Below are positions 25,321 to 33,343 of a stretch of 43,216 bases of DNA, piece by piece. Numbering within the stretch: position 1 is the stretch's first letter; each line of letters starts with the position of its first letter. Where the stretch lies: contig JAVBNO010000004.1 of the NCBI GenBank assembly GCA_031551485.1, positions 1 to 43,216 of the forward strand, written 5' to 3'. A model generated the notes under the pieces. That model was not told where the DNA came from. It did not search any database and saw nothing but the letters and a program-made list of their open reading frames with translations. The DNA is from JAVBNO01 sp031551485. GTDB taxonomy: Bacteria > Bacillota > Clostridia > Oscillospirales > Ruminococcaceae. The position numbers and the translations under genes were made by a program.

Positions 25321-27674
25321 TCCTTTTAATGAAAAAGGCGGCGCGGGCGATTTGGGGCAACAAAAAAGCGTATATCGCCTGTATATTCCTTTTGAGCATT
25401 GGCGTGGCAATGTTGGCTGCCTTTAGCGCCATTGTGGCGAACCTGAATACCTCCATGGAAACTTTTTATACCGATTATCGCTTTGGCGACGTCTTCGCCC
25501 AGGTGAAAGCAATGCCGGTGACCGGTCTGGACCGGCTGCGCAGCATACCGGGGATTAAATCAGTGACCGGACGCATTGTCCGCGACGCCCGGGTGCTGCT
25601 GGGCGGCGACAACGAAAAAGTAGTAAAGCTGCGTTTTCTTTCCTGCTTTAATGAGAGCGACGAGCCCCTTGACCAGTTTATGTTGGAGGAAGGGCAGTTT
25701 CCCAAAAACGGCCAGATTTTGGTGGGAAACCGTTTTTTAAAGGCCAACGGCCTGGCGGTGGGCGACAAGTTAAACGTCATTTTGGACGGGCGGGAAGTCA
25801 CGCTGGAAGTGAGCGGCTCGGTAAAAAACCCCGAGTACATATACATCATTGAAGACGCCGCCAACATGTTGCCTGATGAATCCGCTTTTGGTTACGCCGG
25901 CATGCCCGACGCAGAGCTCCGCTCCCTGACCGCGATGAACGGCGCAGTGAACGACATTGTATTTGCCCTGGAGGACGGCTACACTTTCGACGACGTCAAA
26001 ATTGCCCTGGAGGATCAACTGGGCCGCTACGAGCTCCGCTCGCTGATCGCCCGGGAAGACCAGCTTAGCCACTCGATGCTGGATCAGGAGCTGACGAGCA
26101 TTGCGGCCATGTCCAGCTCCATCCCCCTTGTTTTTGTGATGATGGCGGTCATTATCTTGTACATCATGCTCAAGCGCGTCATTGAAATGGAGCGCACCCA
26201 AATCGGCACCTTAAAAGCCATGGGGTATACCACCTGGGAAGTGTTGTTCAACTATATTTCCTACGGGCTGTTCATTGGCCTGGTGGGCGGCATATTGGGC
26301 ATTATTTTAGGATATATGATGGTGGACGGCATGATGGGGCTGTATGCGATTTACTTCGATATGCCCATGGGCGTGCCCCAAATTCAGGTCCCCATTGCGC
26401 TGCGGGGAATGGCCATTGCCGTTGCGGCCGGCGCCGCCGGCGCCTTTGCCGGTGCCCGGGGGCTGGCCTTTCTCACCCCTGCCGTTGCCATGCGACCGGC
26501 GGCCCCTCCCCTGATCACCCGGGATGTGCTTTCTTCGCTGCCCCGGCGCATTCAAGAATTTTTAAGCCAGAACTTCAAGGTGGCTGTCCGCTCGATCAGT
26601 CGCAACCGTTTTCGCAGCGCCTTTGTGGTGGTGGGCATCGCTTTTGCTTACAGCCTGATGGCATTTATGCTTTCCTTTTCGCCGATGATTGATATGATGA
26701 CCGAGCAATTGACAAAGGTGGCCGGCTACGACATTAAGGTAACGCTGGAGGCCCCGCAATCGCTGAATAGCGTCGTTGACGCCGGCCAGCATTTACCCGA
26801 TGTGAAAATTGCGCAGGGCATTTTGGAAATTCCCTGCGAGCTGTCCGCCGGGCATTTGAAAACCGGTGTCATGCTGACAGCCGTTGAAGCGGATTCGCCT
26901 CTTTACTACATTTATGACTCTAAATTGGCTGCCAATATTCCGCCGCCCTCTTCCGGCATTATCATCAGCAACGGGTACGCCCGCAAGCTGGGGGTAAGCG
27001 CGGGGGACAGCATTACCGTTAAGACGCCCTATGCCAAAGAGGACTTGCAGCTGACCATTGCCCAAGTTGTCAACCAGTATGTGGGCGGCGGCGCTTATAT
27101 GGAATTGGGGGCGCTGTGCGACCTGCTGGGCACCCAAAAGACGGTGACCGGGCTGATGGTGACCACCGGCGATATGAGCGGCGTGAAAGTCGCCCTGGCC
27201 AACGCCGGCAATGTAAAGGCGGTGCAGGACCGGGCCGCCGCCATTCAATCGCAGGAGGACACCATTGCCACCTCCATGTCGATGATTTATATCATGCAGG
27301 TGGCCGCTGTGGCTGTTGCTTTTGCCATCATTTACAACGCCTCCTCCATTGCCCTTTCCGAACGCAGCCGGGAATATGCCACCATGCGGGTAATTGGCAT
27401 GACCCCCGGCGAAGTGGGCGGGCTGATGGGCACCGAGCATTGGATTCTTTTTGCCGGCGGCTGCCTGGGGGGCATCCCCTTGGCCGAACTGCTGCGCATT
27501 GGCGTGGGCAGCATGGTGGATATGGACGCCTTTACGATGCCGGACAGCACCCCGTTTTACTGCTTTGTGATTGCGGCGGCCGCAACGGCGGTGGTGGTGA
27601 TTTTGGCCAACTGGACATCCAAGCGGCATATTGGCAGACTGAGCCTTGTGGAAGTGCTGAAGGAACGGGAATAA
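25317..27674 (+). CDS. FtsX-like ABC exporter permease
   Basis: A 785-residue membrane protein of the large two-FtsX-domain type. An N-terminal membrane helix is followed by an extracellular domain (about 45-255), three helices with the first FtsX domain (about 260-400), a further helix near 440, a second extracellular domain and three C-terminal helices (about 650-775). It works mechanically with the ATPase encoded upstream to move a substrate, often an antimicrobial peptide or lipid, outside the cell. The GTG at 25317 is supported by GGAGGAGG 6 nt upstream and the GTGA overlap; an ATG four codons on is possible. Confidence 0.92.
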   Translation: MILLMKKAARAIWGNKKAYIACIFLLSIGVAMLAAFSAIVANLNTSMETFYTDYRFGDVFAQVKAMPVTGLDRLRSIPGIKSVTGRIVRDARVLLGGDNEKVVKLRFLSCFNESDEPLDQFMLEEGQFPKNGQILVGNRFLKANGLAVGDKLNVILDGREVTLEVSGSVKNPEYIYIIEDAANMLPDESAFGYAGMPDAELRSLTAMNGAVNDIVFALEDGYTFDDVKIALEDQLGRYELRSLIAREDQLSHSMLDQELTSIAAMSSSIPLVFVMMAVIILYIMLKRVIEMERTQIGTLKAMGYTTWEVLFNYISYGLFIGLVGGILGIILGYMMVDGMMGLYAIYFDMPMGVPQIQVPIALRGMAIAVAAGAAGAFAGARGLAFLTPAVAMRPAAPPLITRDVLSSLPRRIQEFLSQNFKVAVRSISRNRFRSAFVVVGIAFAYSLMAFMLSFSPMIDMMTEQLTKVAGYDIKVTLEAPQSLNSVVDAGQHLPDVKIAQGILEIPCELSAGHLKTGVMLTAVEADSPLYYIYDSKLAANIPPPSSGIIISNGYARKLGVSAGDSITVKTPYAKEDLQLTIAQVVNQYVGGGAYMELGALCDLLGTQKTVTGLMVTTGDMSGVKVALANAGNVKAVQDRAAAIQSQEDTIATSMSMIYIMQVAAVAVAFAIIYNASSIALSERSREYATMRVIGMTPGEVGGLMGTEHWILFAGGCLGGIPLAELLRIGVGSMVDMDAFTMPDSTPFYCFVIAAAATAVVVILANWTSKRHIGRLSLVEVLKERE

Positions 27675-27734
27675 CCGCCCTTTCTGCTCATACAAAACCA
27701 ATTCTTTTCCCATGTCTATATAGGGGGTATCGTT

Positions 27735-29165
27735 ATGAAGAAGTTTAGAAAAAGTCTCAAGTACATTATCATCGGCATCGTGGTGGTGGGGATCGCCGCT
27801 TCGGTTGCCTATAGCATGTTCGCGCCTTTGTCTGTGCCGCTGACCCTGCTGTCGCCGGGGCCCGCCCAAGTCTATTTTATGGAGGAGGGCGCTTACGAAA
27901 GTGTCCATGACGTGGCCATTTTCCCGGTCATTGGCGGCAAGATCAAAAGCGTGGCGGTCAAGGTGGGCGACGAGGTGGTGGCCGGGCAGACCATTGCTAC
28001 CATTGATGCCGCCGACCTGACGGCCCAGATGCGGGAACTGCAGGCGACGGCTGCCGCTTATAACGCCCAAAAGACAACGGCGCTGCAGCAGGAAGAAAAC
28101 CGCCGGGAAGATTTGGCAAACAACCGGTATGTACTCAATGATCAGTTCCGCGCCGTTTCGGCCCAGCAGCGGGCCAACGACGCCACTGCCGACGCCCAGA
28201 GCTATCAGGAAGACCTGCTGGACGAAGCCATTAAAAATTACAAAAGCGAGCTTAAACAGCTGGATACAGAGCTGCAGGCACTTTATGCGGCCGGCAAAAC
28301 AGATGTTGACCCCGATGTGGTGGCCAAATTGGCTGAAATTGCCCGGGTGGAAAAGTTGTTGGGGCAAGCGGAAAGCCAGTTGATCGCCCTGATGGAAGCG
28401 GGCTCCGTCACCCCTGCTTCTTATTACTCGGCCCAAAAAGATTCCATTGCCAAACAGATTGAGCATATTAACGACAGCCTGGAACAGGACAATGCCACCG
28501 CCATGGCCAACTACTACAACGCGATGATGGCGGCGGTGAACGCCAACATTGACCGGCTGAAATACAACCAGTCCGACGCCGTAATCACGGCGCTGTATGA
28601 CGGCCGCATTACCGATTTGCCCATTACCGAAAGCAACATTGCCTCGATGAGTGCCCCCGCCGCCATTATTTCCACCGGTTTTGCATTGCAAAGCTACATT
28701 TCGCCCAAAGATGTGACCGGTTTACATATTGGCGACACCGTTGAAATTACCATTCCCGGCCGCACCGGCGACACGGTGACAAATGGACAAATTACGGCCA
28801 TTGACACCCAGGCCGTGATGCGCACCTCGGCCCTGGGCACCCAGGAGCCTAAAATCAAAGTCACCATGGACGTGGATAACACAGCTCTGCTGGCCCCCAA
28901 CTACACGGTGGATGTTAAGTTTGTGGTGTATGAGGCGGAGAATGTGCTGGTGGTGCCCAAGACGGCCCTCTTCACCCAGGATGGGCAGGATATGGTCTGG
29001 GCGGTTTTGCAGGACGGCAAGCTGGTGAAAGCGCCGGTGACAAAAGGCGTGGAAACCCGCACCGGTTTTGTCATTTCCGGCCTTTCCGACGGCTTTTATG
29101 TGGTGAACGACGCCAACAACAAAAACTTAGTGGAAGGAAAAACGGTCGCTTTGCCCAAAGCCTAG
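27735..29165 (+). CDS. HlyD/MacA-type membrane fusion (adaptor) protein
   Basis: A 476-residue protein with one N-terminal membrane helix (about 10-30). It has split biotinyl-lipoyl-like strands (IKSVAVKVGDEVVAGQTIATI), a long helical hairpin (about 95-260) with coiled-coil character, and beta-barrel segments ending in VVPKTALFTQDGQDMVWAVL. In Gram-positive bacteria such adaptors sit outside the membrane and pair with FtsX-type permeases. GGGGG lies 7-8 nt before the ATG. It is the last gene of the TetR-ATPase-permease-adaptor operon, 60 bp after the permease. Confidence 0.9.
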   Translation: MKKFRKSLKYIIIGIVVVGIAASVAYSMFAPLSVPLTLLSPGPAQVYFMEEGAYESVHDVAIFPVIGGKIKSVAVKVGDEVVAGQTIATIDAADLTAQMRELQATAAAYNAQKTTALQQEENRREDLANNRYVLNDQFRAVSAQQRANDATADAQSYQEDLLDEAIKNYKSELKQLDTELQALYAAGKTDVDPDVVAKLAEIARVEKLLGQAESQLIALMEAGSVTPASYYSAQKDSIAKQIEHINDSLEQDNATAMANYYNAMMAAVNANIDRLKYNQSDAVITALYDGRITDLPITESNIASMSAPAAIISTGFALQSYISPKDVTGLHIGDTVEITIPGRTGDTVTNGQITAIDTQAVMRTSALGTQEPKIKVTMDVDNTALLAPNYTVDVKFVVYEAENVLVVPKTALFTQDGQDMVWAVLQDGKLVKAPVTKGVETRTGFVISGLSDGFYVVNDANNKNLVEGKTVALPKA

Positions 29166-29195
29166 ATAAAGTAACGTCCGGAAAGAAAGAACAAA

Positions 29196-29242
29196 CAAAG
29201 CGAAGCACCCGCCGGCCTTTGGCCGGCGGGTGCTTCGCTTTG
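29196..29242 (+). terminator. Long hairpin terminator of the exporter operon
   Basis: Perfect 22-bp arms (29196-29217 and 29221-29242; core AGCACCCGCCGGCC) around TTT, 30 bp past the stop. The arms end in AAAG/CTTT, but no true T run follows, so the strength rests on the very stable stem. Confidence 0.75.
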
Positions 29243-29251
29243 CCCCGTTAC

Positions 29252-29281
29252 TTGACAAAAAATACCCCAAATCAGTATATT
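29252..29281 (+). promoter_or_regulatory. Promoter of the short lipoprotein gene
   Basis: A perfect TTGACA (29252-29257), an 18-bp spacer and TATATT (29276-29281), 57 bp before the start codon. Confidence 0.75.
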
Positions 29282-29338
29282 ATGGTTCATCAGACACTTC
29301 GAGATGGACGGTGTAAATAAACAGGAGGTATGGACACA

Positions 29339-29530
29339 ATGGTAAAACAAATCGTAGTATTGATTGCCCTGATGTTGGCCCAGAGTTTGACGCTGGCGGC
29401 ATGCGGCACCCCCGCTGGTGCTGCCGAATCTTCGAAAGCGGCGGCTTCCGGCACCCTGTTGGGGATTAACAGCTCCTCCTTTGATTTTGAAAAAAATACT
29501 GATATTGACGCCTGTTACGTGCTCAGCTGA
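29339..29530 (+). CDS. Very short lipoprotein, possibly truncated
   Basis: A 63-residue product with a signal peptide and lipobox LAAC (C22), followed by an Ala/Ser-rich linker and only about 25 further residues ending in DIDACYVLS. The ATG at 29339 is preferred: AGGAGG lies 10 nt upstream of it but only 1 nt from an in-frame ATG at 29330. A good promoter precedes it. The mature part is too short for a known domain, and the stop coincides with the shift to AT-rich DNA. It may be a lipoprotein gene cut by insertion or deletion, or a genuine short secreted lipopeptide or signal. Confidence 0.6.
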   Translation: MVKQIVVLIALMLAQSLTLAACGTPAGAAESSKAAASGTLLGINSSSFDFEKNTDIDACYVLS

Positions 29531-29533
29531 TTA

Positions 29534-29555
29534 TAATTAATATATGTATTAATTA
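29534..29555. repeat. AT-rich dyad at the composition border
   Basis: Perfect 9-bp arms (29534-29542 and 29547-29555; TAATTAATA/TATTAATTA) around TATG, 3 bp after the short lipoprotein stop and exactly where base composition changes. It could be a weak terminator or a scar of recombination. Confidence 0.4.
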
Positions 29556-29585
29556 AATCTCCATTGTGACATAAGTCCTTAATGT

Positions 29586-30827
29586 TCATACGACATCTTC
29601 TTTTTTGGGCTTTTCAAAATGCAAAGCCCAGATGGGGATCCCGTTCTTAAGCCGCATAAGCTCAAGTCTTTCGTAATATTCGACTGCTTTTTCGTGAGAT
29701 TCAAATTCTTTCAAGGTTTTTACATAGCTTTTTTCATACCAGGAATCGCCACAGAAATCAACAAGGGCGTTTCCATTAACGCCGAGATGCCATGACTGCA
29801 TATCCGGGTTTTTGTTGTCATGAGTATTGCTGTTTTTATGGATAAATCCGTTAAATCTGCGTATCATAACGCCTTTTTGGGGGTCATTCCATGGGCTATC
29901 AAGTCTTTTGTAGCCGGGCGGCGGACTCGACATCGCCTCAAATAGGTGAACAGCCTCAGCTTCATCATGAAGCTCTAGCCAACAGTGAAGTGTGGGCTCA
30001 TAGCCGATGGTGGGTGTATGAGTGCCGGTAAAATAAATAATCGAGCGGCCATACCGCTGCACCAAACGATGCTTATATTTTCCTCCCCACAAAACAACCC
30101 TGTCATCACATTTTGAGTTCTCGTTTAAAAAAGATGCATCGTTAAAGTTAAAGGAAAAGCGCTTGATCGGTGCAGGTATGATATTCTTGCCATCAAAAAG
30201 CAATACTTCATCGTAATTACTTCTAACCCACACAGCGTTCTGTTGGGGATCATAAAACAATATATCTACAAATTCGCCATAATGGTGTGCCCAAAAAATC
30301 TGTCCCAGTTCTTTTTCGTCCAGTTCATTGAGCAGCTTTGAAGCAGCCAGGGCCAAAGAGCCTTTTATGTATTTGTCTGTACCAAGCGTCTCCAGCCTCT
30401 CCAGGCAATCAGGGCAACCGCAATTTGGATACGGAGCATATGGCTGAGGATTATGACACCTTGGCTTACAGCCTCTTCTTAGCGTCCATTCCAGAGCGAC
30501 CGGCAGCGCCCGCTTAACAGCAAAGTAAACGCATTCTTCCAAAAATTCATCGGCTGCTTCATATTCCTCAAAATCGGGGCGGCTAAGCATTACTTGCGCA
30601 ATCTCTTCAAAATGAAAATCCGTGATATGGTTTATTCTGACACAGTTGTCGATTTGACGGCAAGTGATATCCGATCTTGTGGTTAGCTCATACATCAGCG
30701 ATTTATGAAGCTCAGGCGTAATCTCCTTCAGCTTATTATCTTTGTTTATTAATGAAGCAGGAGGGCAGCTGTAAAGCTCTCCGTTAAGCAGCCTTTTAAC
30801 GATTGCCTGATGGTTGGCCATATCCAT
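29586..30827 (-). CDS. Unrecognised 413-residue protein with a Cys cluster
   Basis: A soluble 413-residue protein with no family that I recognise. Visible features: a mostly helical N-terminal half containing a cysteine cluster (C120, C124, C136, C138, C141; spacing C-x3-C-x11-C-x-C-x2-C) that could bind zinc. A C-terminal half is rich in Trp, Tyr and His, with WGGKYKHRLVQRYGRSIIYF and repeated beta-like segments. Its codons are more AT-rich than those of the flanking metabolic genes. AGGAG lies 8 nt before the ATG at 30827. It follows the WGR gene by 12 bp and is surely co-transcribed with it, so the two may act together. Confidence 0.75.
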   Translation of the reverse strand: MDMANHQAIVKRLLNGELYSCPPASLINKDNKLKEITPELHKSLMYELTTRSDITCRQIDNCVRINHITDFHFEEIAQVMLSRPDFEEYEAADEFLEECVYFAVKRALPVALEWTLRRGCKPRCHNPQPYAPYPNCGCPDCLERLETLGTDKYIKGSLALAASKLLNELDEKELGQIFWAHHYGEFVDILFYDPQQNAVWVRSNYDEVLLFDGKNIIPAPIKRFSFNFNDASFLNENSKCDDRVVLWGGKYKHRLVQRYGRSIIYFTGTHTPTIGYEPTLHCWLELHDEAEAVHLFEAMSSPPPGYKRLDSPWNDPQKGVMIRRFNGFIHKNSNTHDNKNPDMQSWHLGVNGNALVDFCGDSWYEKSYVKTLKEFESHEKAVEYYERLELMRLKNGIPIWALHFEKPKKEDVV

Positions 30828-30839
30828 TTTGCGCGCTCC

Positions 30840-31817
30840 TTAGCCTTTTATTTTATCCATAGCCTCTTTGAGCTTTTGTTTGCCGTCATCAGAAAGATAA
30901 GGTGTAATTTGCTCATATAAATCCGCATAAAAGCCAGAATCATCGGACGGCGTATAAAATTTTCCGGGGTAATCATCGTTAATGCCGAAAAACAGGTTGA
31001 TAACACGGGCTTCCAGGCGTTTTAAAATATCGCCCTCAGCTTTTTTGAATGCTGGTGCAATGGCATAACCCGACATCTCACCGTACTGCGGGTCAAAGTA
31101 ATCGTTGCCGAATTCTTCAAAGAAGATACAAAACGGCTCGGCTTCCAGCTGCGGCATAAGCTCCTGAACCAAAACATCATATATGAGGCAGCCGAAAGAA
31201 TGTCCGGCGTCATAATAATCCATAGACTTAATTAATATTTTCACCGCTTCAATTTGCATTTTCACATCACCACGCCGAATAACTTCGGCAAATGCCAAGG
31301 TGGCAGAAGTAAATTCCTGTTCGCAGCTTTTAAGGGTCATACCAAGAACCGCCATAAGCGCTTTGTCCGAAAGTGTTTCTGCATTGTTTTCCATGAACTC
31401 ATCCAGCTCCGGAAGATCAATGGGGCCTTCATCATATTCGTCATAGTCATCTTGAACGCCAAACAGTTTTAGAAGCGGATGTTTCCATTCTTTGTAGCGT
31501 TTTTTTACAATCTCCGCCATTTCAAAAATCGCCACTTCCACTTTGGCCAAATCCCGCGATGCAAAAGCATCAACAGGTCCGCCGCTCTCTTCGCCGCCAT
31601 CTTCACCATCCACTTCTGTATATCCCTTCTTAAGCTTGGAATTGATAAGCTTTTCTGCTTCTTTCATACATTTTTCCTCATCGTCAAACTCTTTTGTCTG
31701 CTCCTGTCCGTCGGTTCCGATTTTGCCGTAGGTTACTGTGAAGCAGTCCTCTTCTATTTCGATGTTCCAGAACTTGGATGATTTTTCATCCTCATAAATA
31801 AAGAATCTCTTTGACAT
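30840..31817 (-). CDS. WGR-domain protein
   Basis: A 325-residue protein starting with a WGR domain (residues 1-70: RFFIYEDEKSSKFWNIEIE, then VTYGKIGTDGQEQTKEF and a lysine-rich helix). WGR domains occur in PARP-like and MolR-type proteins and can bind nucleic acid. An acidic stretch (about 70-85) and a helical C-terminal part of about 230 residues without a recognised family follow. The ATG at 31817 has AAAGGAC 8-9 nt upstream. The frame is open a further 103 codons upstream, but that part reads as the end of a separate, damaged gene. Co-transcribed with the Cys-cluster gene. Confidence 0.75.
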   Translation of the reverse strand: MSKRFFIYEDEKSSKFWNIEIEEDCFTVTYGKIGTDGQEQTKEFDDEEKCMKEAEKLINSKLKKGYTEVDGEDGGEESGGPVDAFASRDLAKVEVAIFEMAEIVKKRYKEWKHPLLKLFGVQDDYDEYDEGPIDLPELDEFMENNAETLSDKALMAVLGMTLKSCEQEFTSATLAFAEVIRRGDVKMQIEAVKILIKSMDYYDAGHSFGCLIYDVLVQELMPQLEAEPFCIFFEEFGNDYFDPQYGEMSGYAIAPAFKKAEGDILKRLEARVINLFFGINDDYPGKFYTPSDDSGFYADLYEQITPYLSDDGKQKLKEAMDKIKG

Positions 31818-31837
31818 GTTAATTTGTCCTTTCGATT

Positions 31838-32269
31838 TTATTTTTTCATATTCGGACGCTATGAATATTTCATAGTAGGCAGTATCACTGCGGTTCATTA
31901 TCCAAAGATCGCCATACATCAAGTCAACAAATTTCTGTTCATGACGATAAGGATCAAATTCAGAGGCTTCAAAGTTTTTAGACGTTTTTCCTGTGTTAAG
32001 CGCAGTTTGTATATAATGGTATATCTTTTCGGCTTCGCCAATCTCTGCATAGTGGCAGGCTAAATGGAAAGCGAGAATATGCCACGTCACTTCATCTGGT
32101 ACATATGGAAGAATTTCCGGAATCACATCCTTACGCCGGAAAGAGAAGCGGCGGCAACCACTTGAGCGAGAATTCGCTCAAGTGGTTTAACATCAAGCTC
32201 TATACGTTCAAGACACAGGGCCAAATTGCAGCATTTATCATATCGTTTTGAATATATATGCCATTCTTG
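31838..32269 (-). pseudogene. Frameshifted remnant of a helical-repeat gene
   Basis: Two overlapping reading frames join into one coherent polypeptide. The first runs from 32269 (QEWHIYSKRYDKCCNLALCL...) to about 32135, where it hits TGA. The second picks up in another frame at about 32132 (KDVIPEILPYVPDEVTWHIL...) and continues to the WGR gene. No start codon with a ribosome site precedes the first part, and TAG sits directly before it. A run of six A (31841-31846, minus strand) lies where loss of one A would create a TAA stop (31838-31840) just ahead of the WGR ribosome site. The product looks TPR-like or helical; the family is not recognised. Confidence 0.6.
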
Positions 32270-32342
32270 CTACCCCTTATAGAACTATCTGTTAAGTTAT
32301 TTTATAAGAAAGTTGCAACCCGAAATTTTCTTCGTTTATAAA

Positions 32343-32379
32343 CAAAAAAGTTTATGATAATATAACATCATCATAAACT
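32343..32379 (-). terminator. Terminator of the broken MerR gene
   Basis: Perfect 10-bp arms AGTTTATGAT/ATCATAAACT (32349-32358 and 32370-32379) with an 11-nt loop. In the minus direction it is followed by a T run. It lies 18 bp past the end of the regulator remnant. Confidence 0.7.
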
Positions 32380-32396
32380 CTAACATCATGTGAGAG

Positions 32397-33064
32397 TCAA
32401 GTATTTTTTTGTATAATGGGAATTTGAATTTCTGTCAGATATTTTGAGGTGTCCGTTTCGTTCCATGATCCTTTGTGGCACACACGCCGGAAAGGTTCAT
32501 TTTTCATAATAAACACTTCGTGACTCGACAGCCATTCGGCAAACGATAAATATGCCTCGGTAATATTTTCATATTGCCCGTAAACCATGATACACGCCAT
32601 GGTTTGCGCTGTTTCTGTGTTTTTATATATGAAGCATCCTTTACTTTCACAGGCTTTATCCACGGTTAAGCTAACCTCAACATCAACATCGGATTCCTTA
32701 TATTCATCGTCATGATAAAGAGCAAAATCATATTCCTCTGTAAGGTTTAAATTTTTCTCTTTTGCGAAACGGAGAAGCTCAGCTCATAATCCGATTCTGT
32801 TTGTCTTGTAAAAACTTGACCATATTGTCTGTGCCCATTTTTCCAACACTTGAGCGGAGCGATTTCACAAATATTAAATCCGGTGTCTCTGGGAAAAATG
32901 ATTCTATTGATTGCCGGGATCTGATCAAGCGCATACAACCGATATCCTGTAAGCTTGTCTACGCAATCAGGTTTTAACAGACCTGTCTCGTCATAATATC
33001 GCAACATACGAACAGAAACCTGTGTAAGCTTGGAAAATTCACCTATCTTAAAAATATGAGTCAC
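32397..33064 (-). pseudogene. Broken MerR-family regulator with GyrI-like effector domain
   Basis: The N-terminal part (MTHIFKIGEFSKLTQVSVRM, then RYYDETGLLKPDCVDKLTGY) is a clear MerR helix-turn-helix. It runs to about 32850 and then loses frame. Short pieces of the linker helix are readable in another frame (FLQDKQNRIMS, ending in TGA). The effector domain resumes as LLRFAKEKNLNLTEEYDF and continues through VDKACESKGCFIYKNTE to EIQIPIIQKNT. The part between linker helix and effector domain is shorter than in intact relatives. Frameshifts plus an internal deletion mean no functional product. The intact ancestor would have been a drug- or ligand-sensing regulator of about 270 residues. Confidence 0.85.
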
Positions 33065-33113
33065 CTCTTAATAGAAGATACAACACCATAGTTCTGTTAC
33101 GAAAAAGAAATAT

Positions 33114-33145
33114 TTAGACTATGATAGTGTTTGTAACTCTAAAAT
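33114..33145. promoter_or_regulatory. Possible MerR-type operator/promoter with no target gene left
   Basis: On the plus strand TTAGAC (33114-33119) and TAAAAT (33140-33145) are 20 bp apart, the over-long spacer typical of MerR-activated promoters. An imperfect dyad TAGTGT-TTGTA-ACTCTA (33125-33141) fills the spacer. It is divergent from the broken regulator. The DNA downstream to 33290 holds no gene, so the target seems lost. Confidence 0.4.
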
Positions 33146-33291
33146 TTCAAGGTGAGAAATAGTCTTAGATTGATCTTGATTTTTCACACATCACTGGTAC
33201 CCGAACACTGAATCACTAACGACATATCACTAAGCCCCTTGACAGAAGTCGTCCTGGGACAACCAAATAGCTCTGAGCGCCTGAAGCGCTG

Positions 33292-33319
33292 AAAAACCCC
33301 GCGTTGACGCGGGGTTTTT
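33292..33319 (-). terminator. Terminator of the microcompartment operon
   Basis: Perfect 12-bp arms AAAAACCCCGCG/CGCGGGGTTTTT (33292-33303 and 33308-33319) around TTGA, with T runs in both directions. It lies 24 bp after the last gene of the operon and marks the border with the AT-rich segment. Confidence 0.95.
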
Positions 33320-33343
33320 GTATAGAGAACGGGTTCATCTTTT

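Noticed and set aside
26793..28691. Very long minus-strand open frame (over 600 codons) opposite the exporter genes
   Set aside because: His-, Gly- and Gln-rich antisense shadow of the FtsX permease and HlyD adaptor genes, with no domain or ribosome site.
32158..32185. Perfect 12-bp-arm hairpin (CCACTTGAGCGA...TCGCTCAAGTGG) that looks like a terminator
   Set aside because: On the minus strand it reads through as coherent coding sequence (LDVKPLERILAQVVAAA) of the decayed gene, and there is no T run in the minus direction, so the symmetry is probably coincidental.
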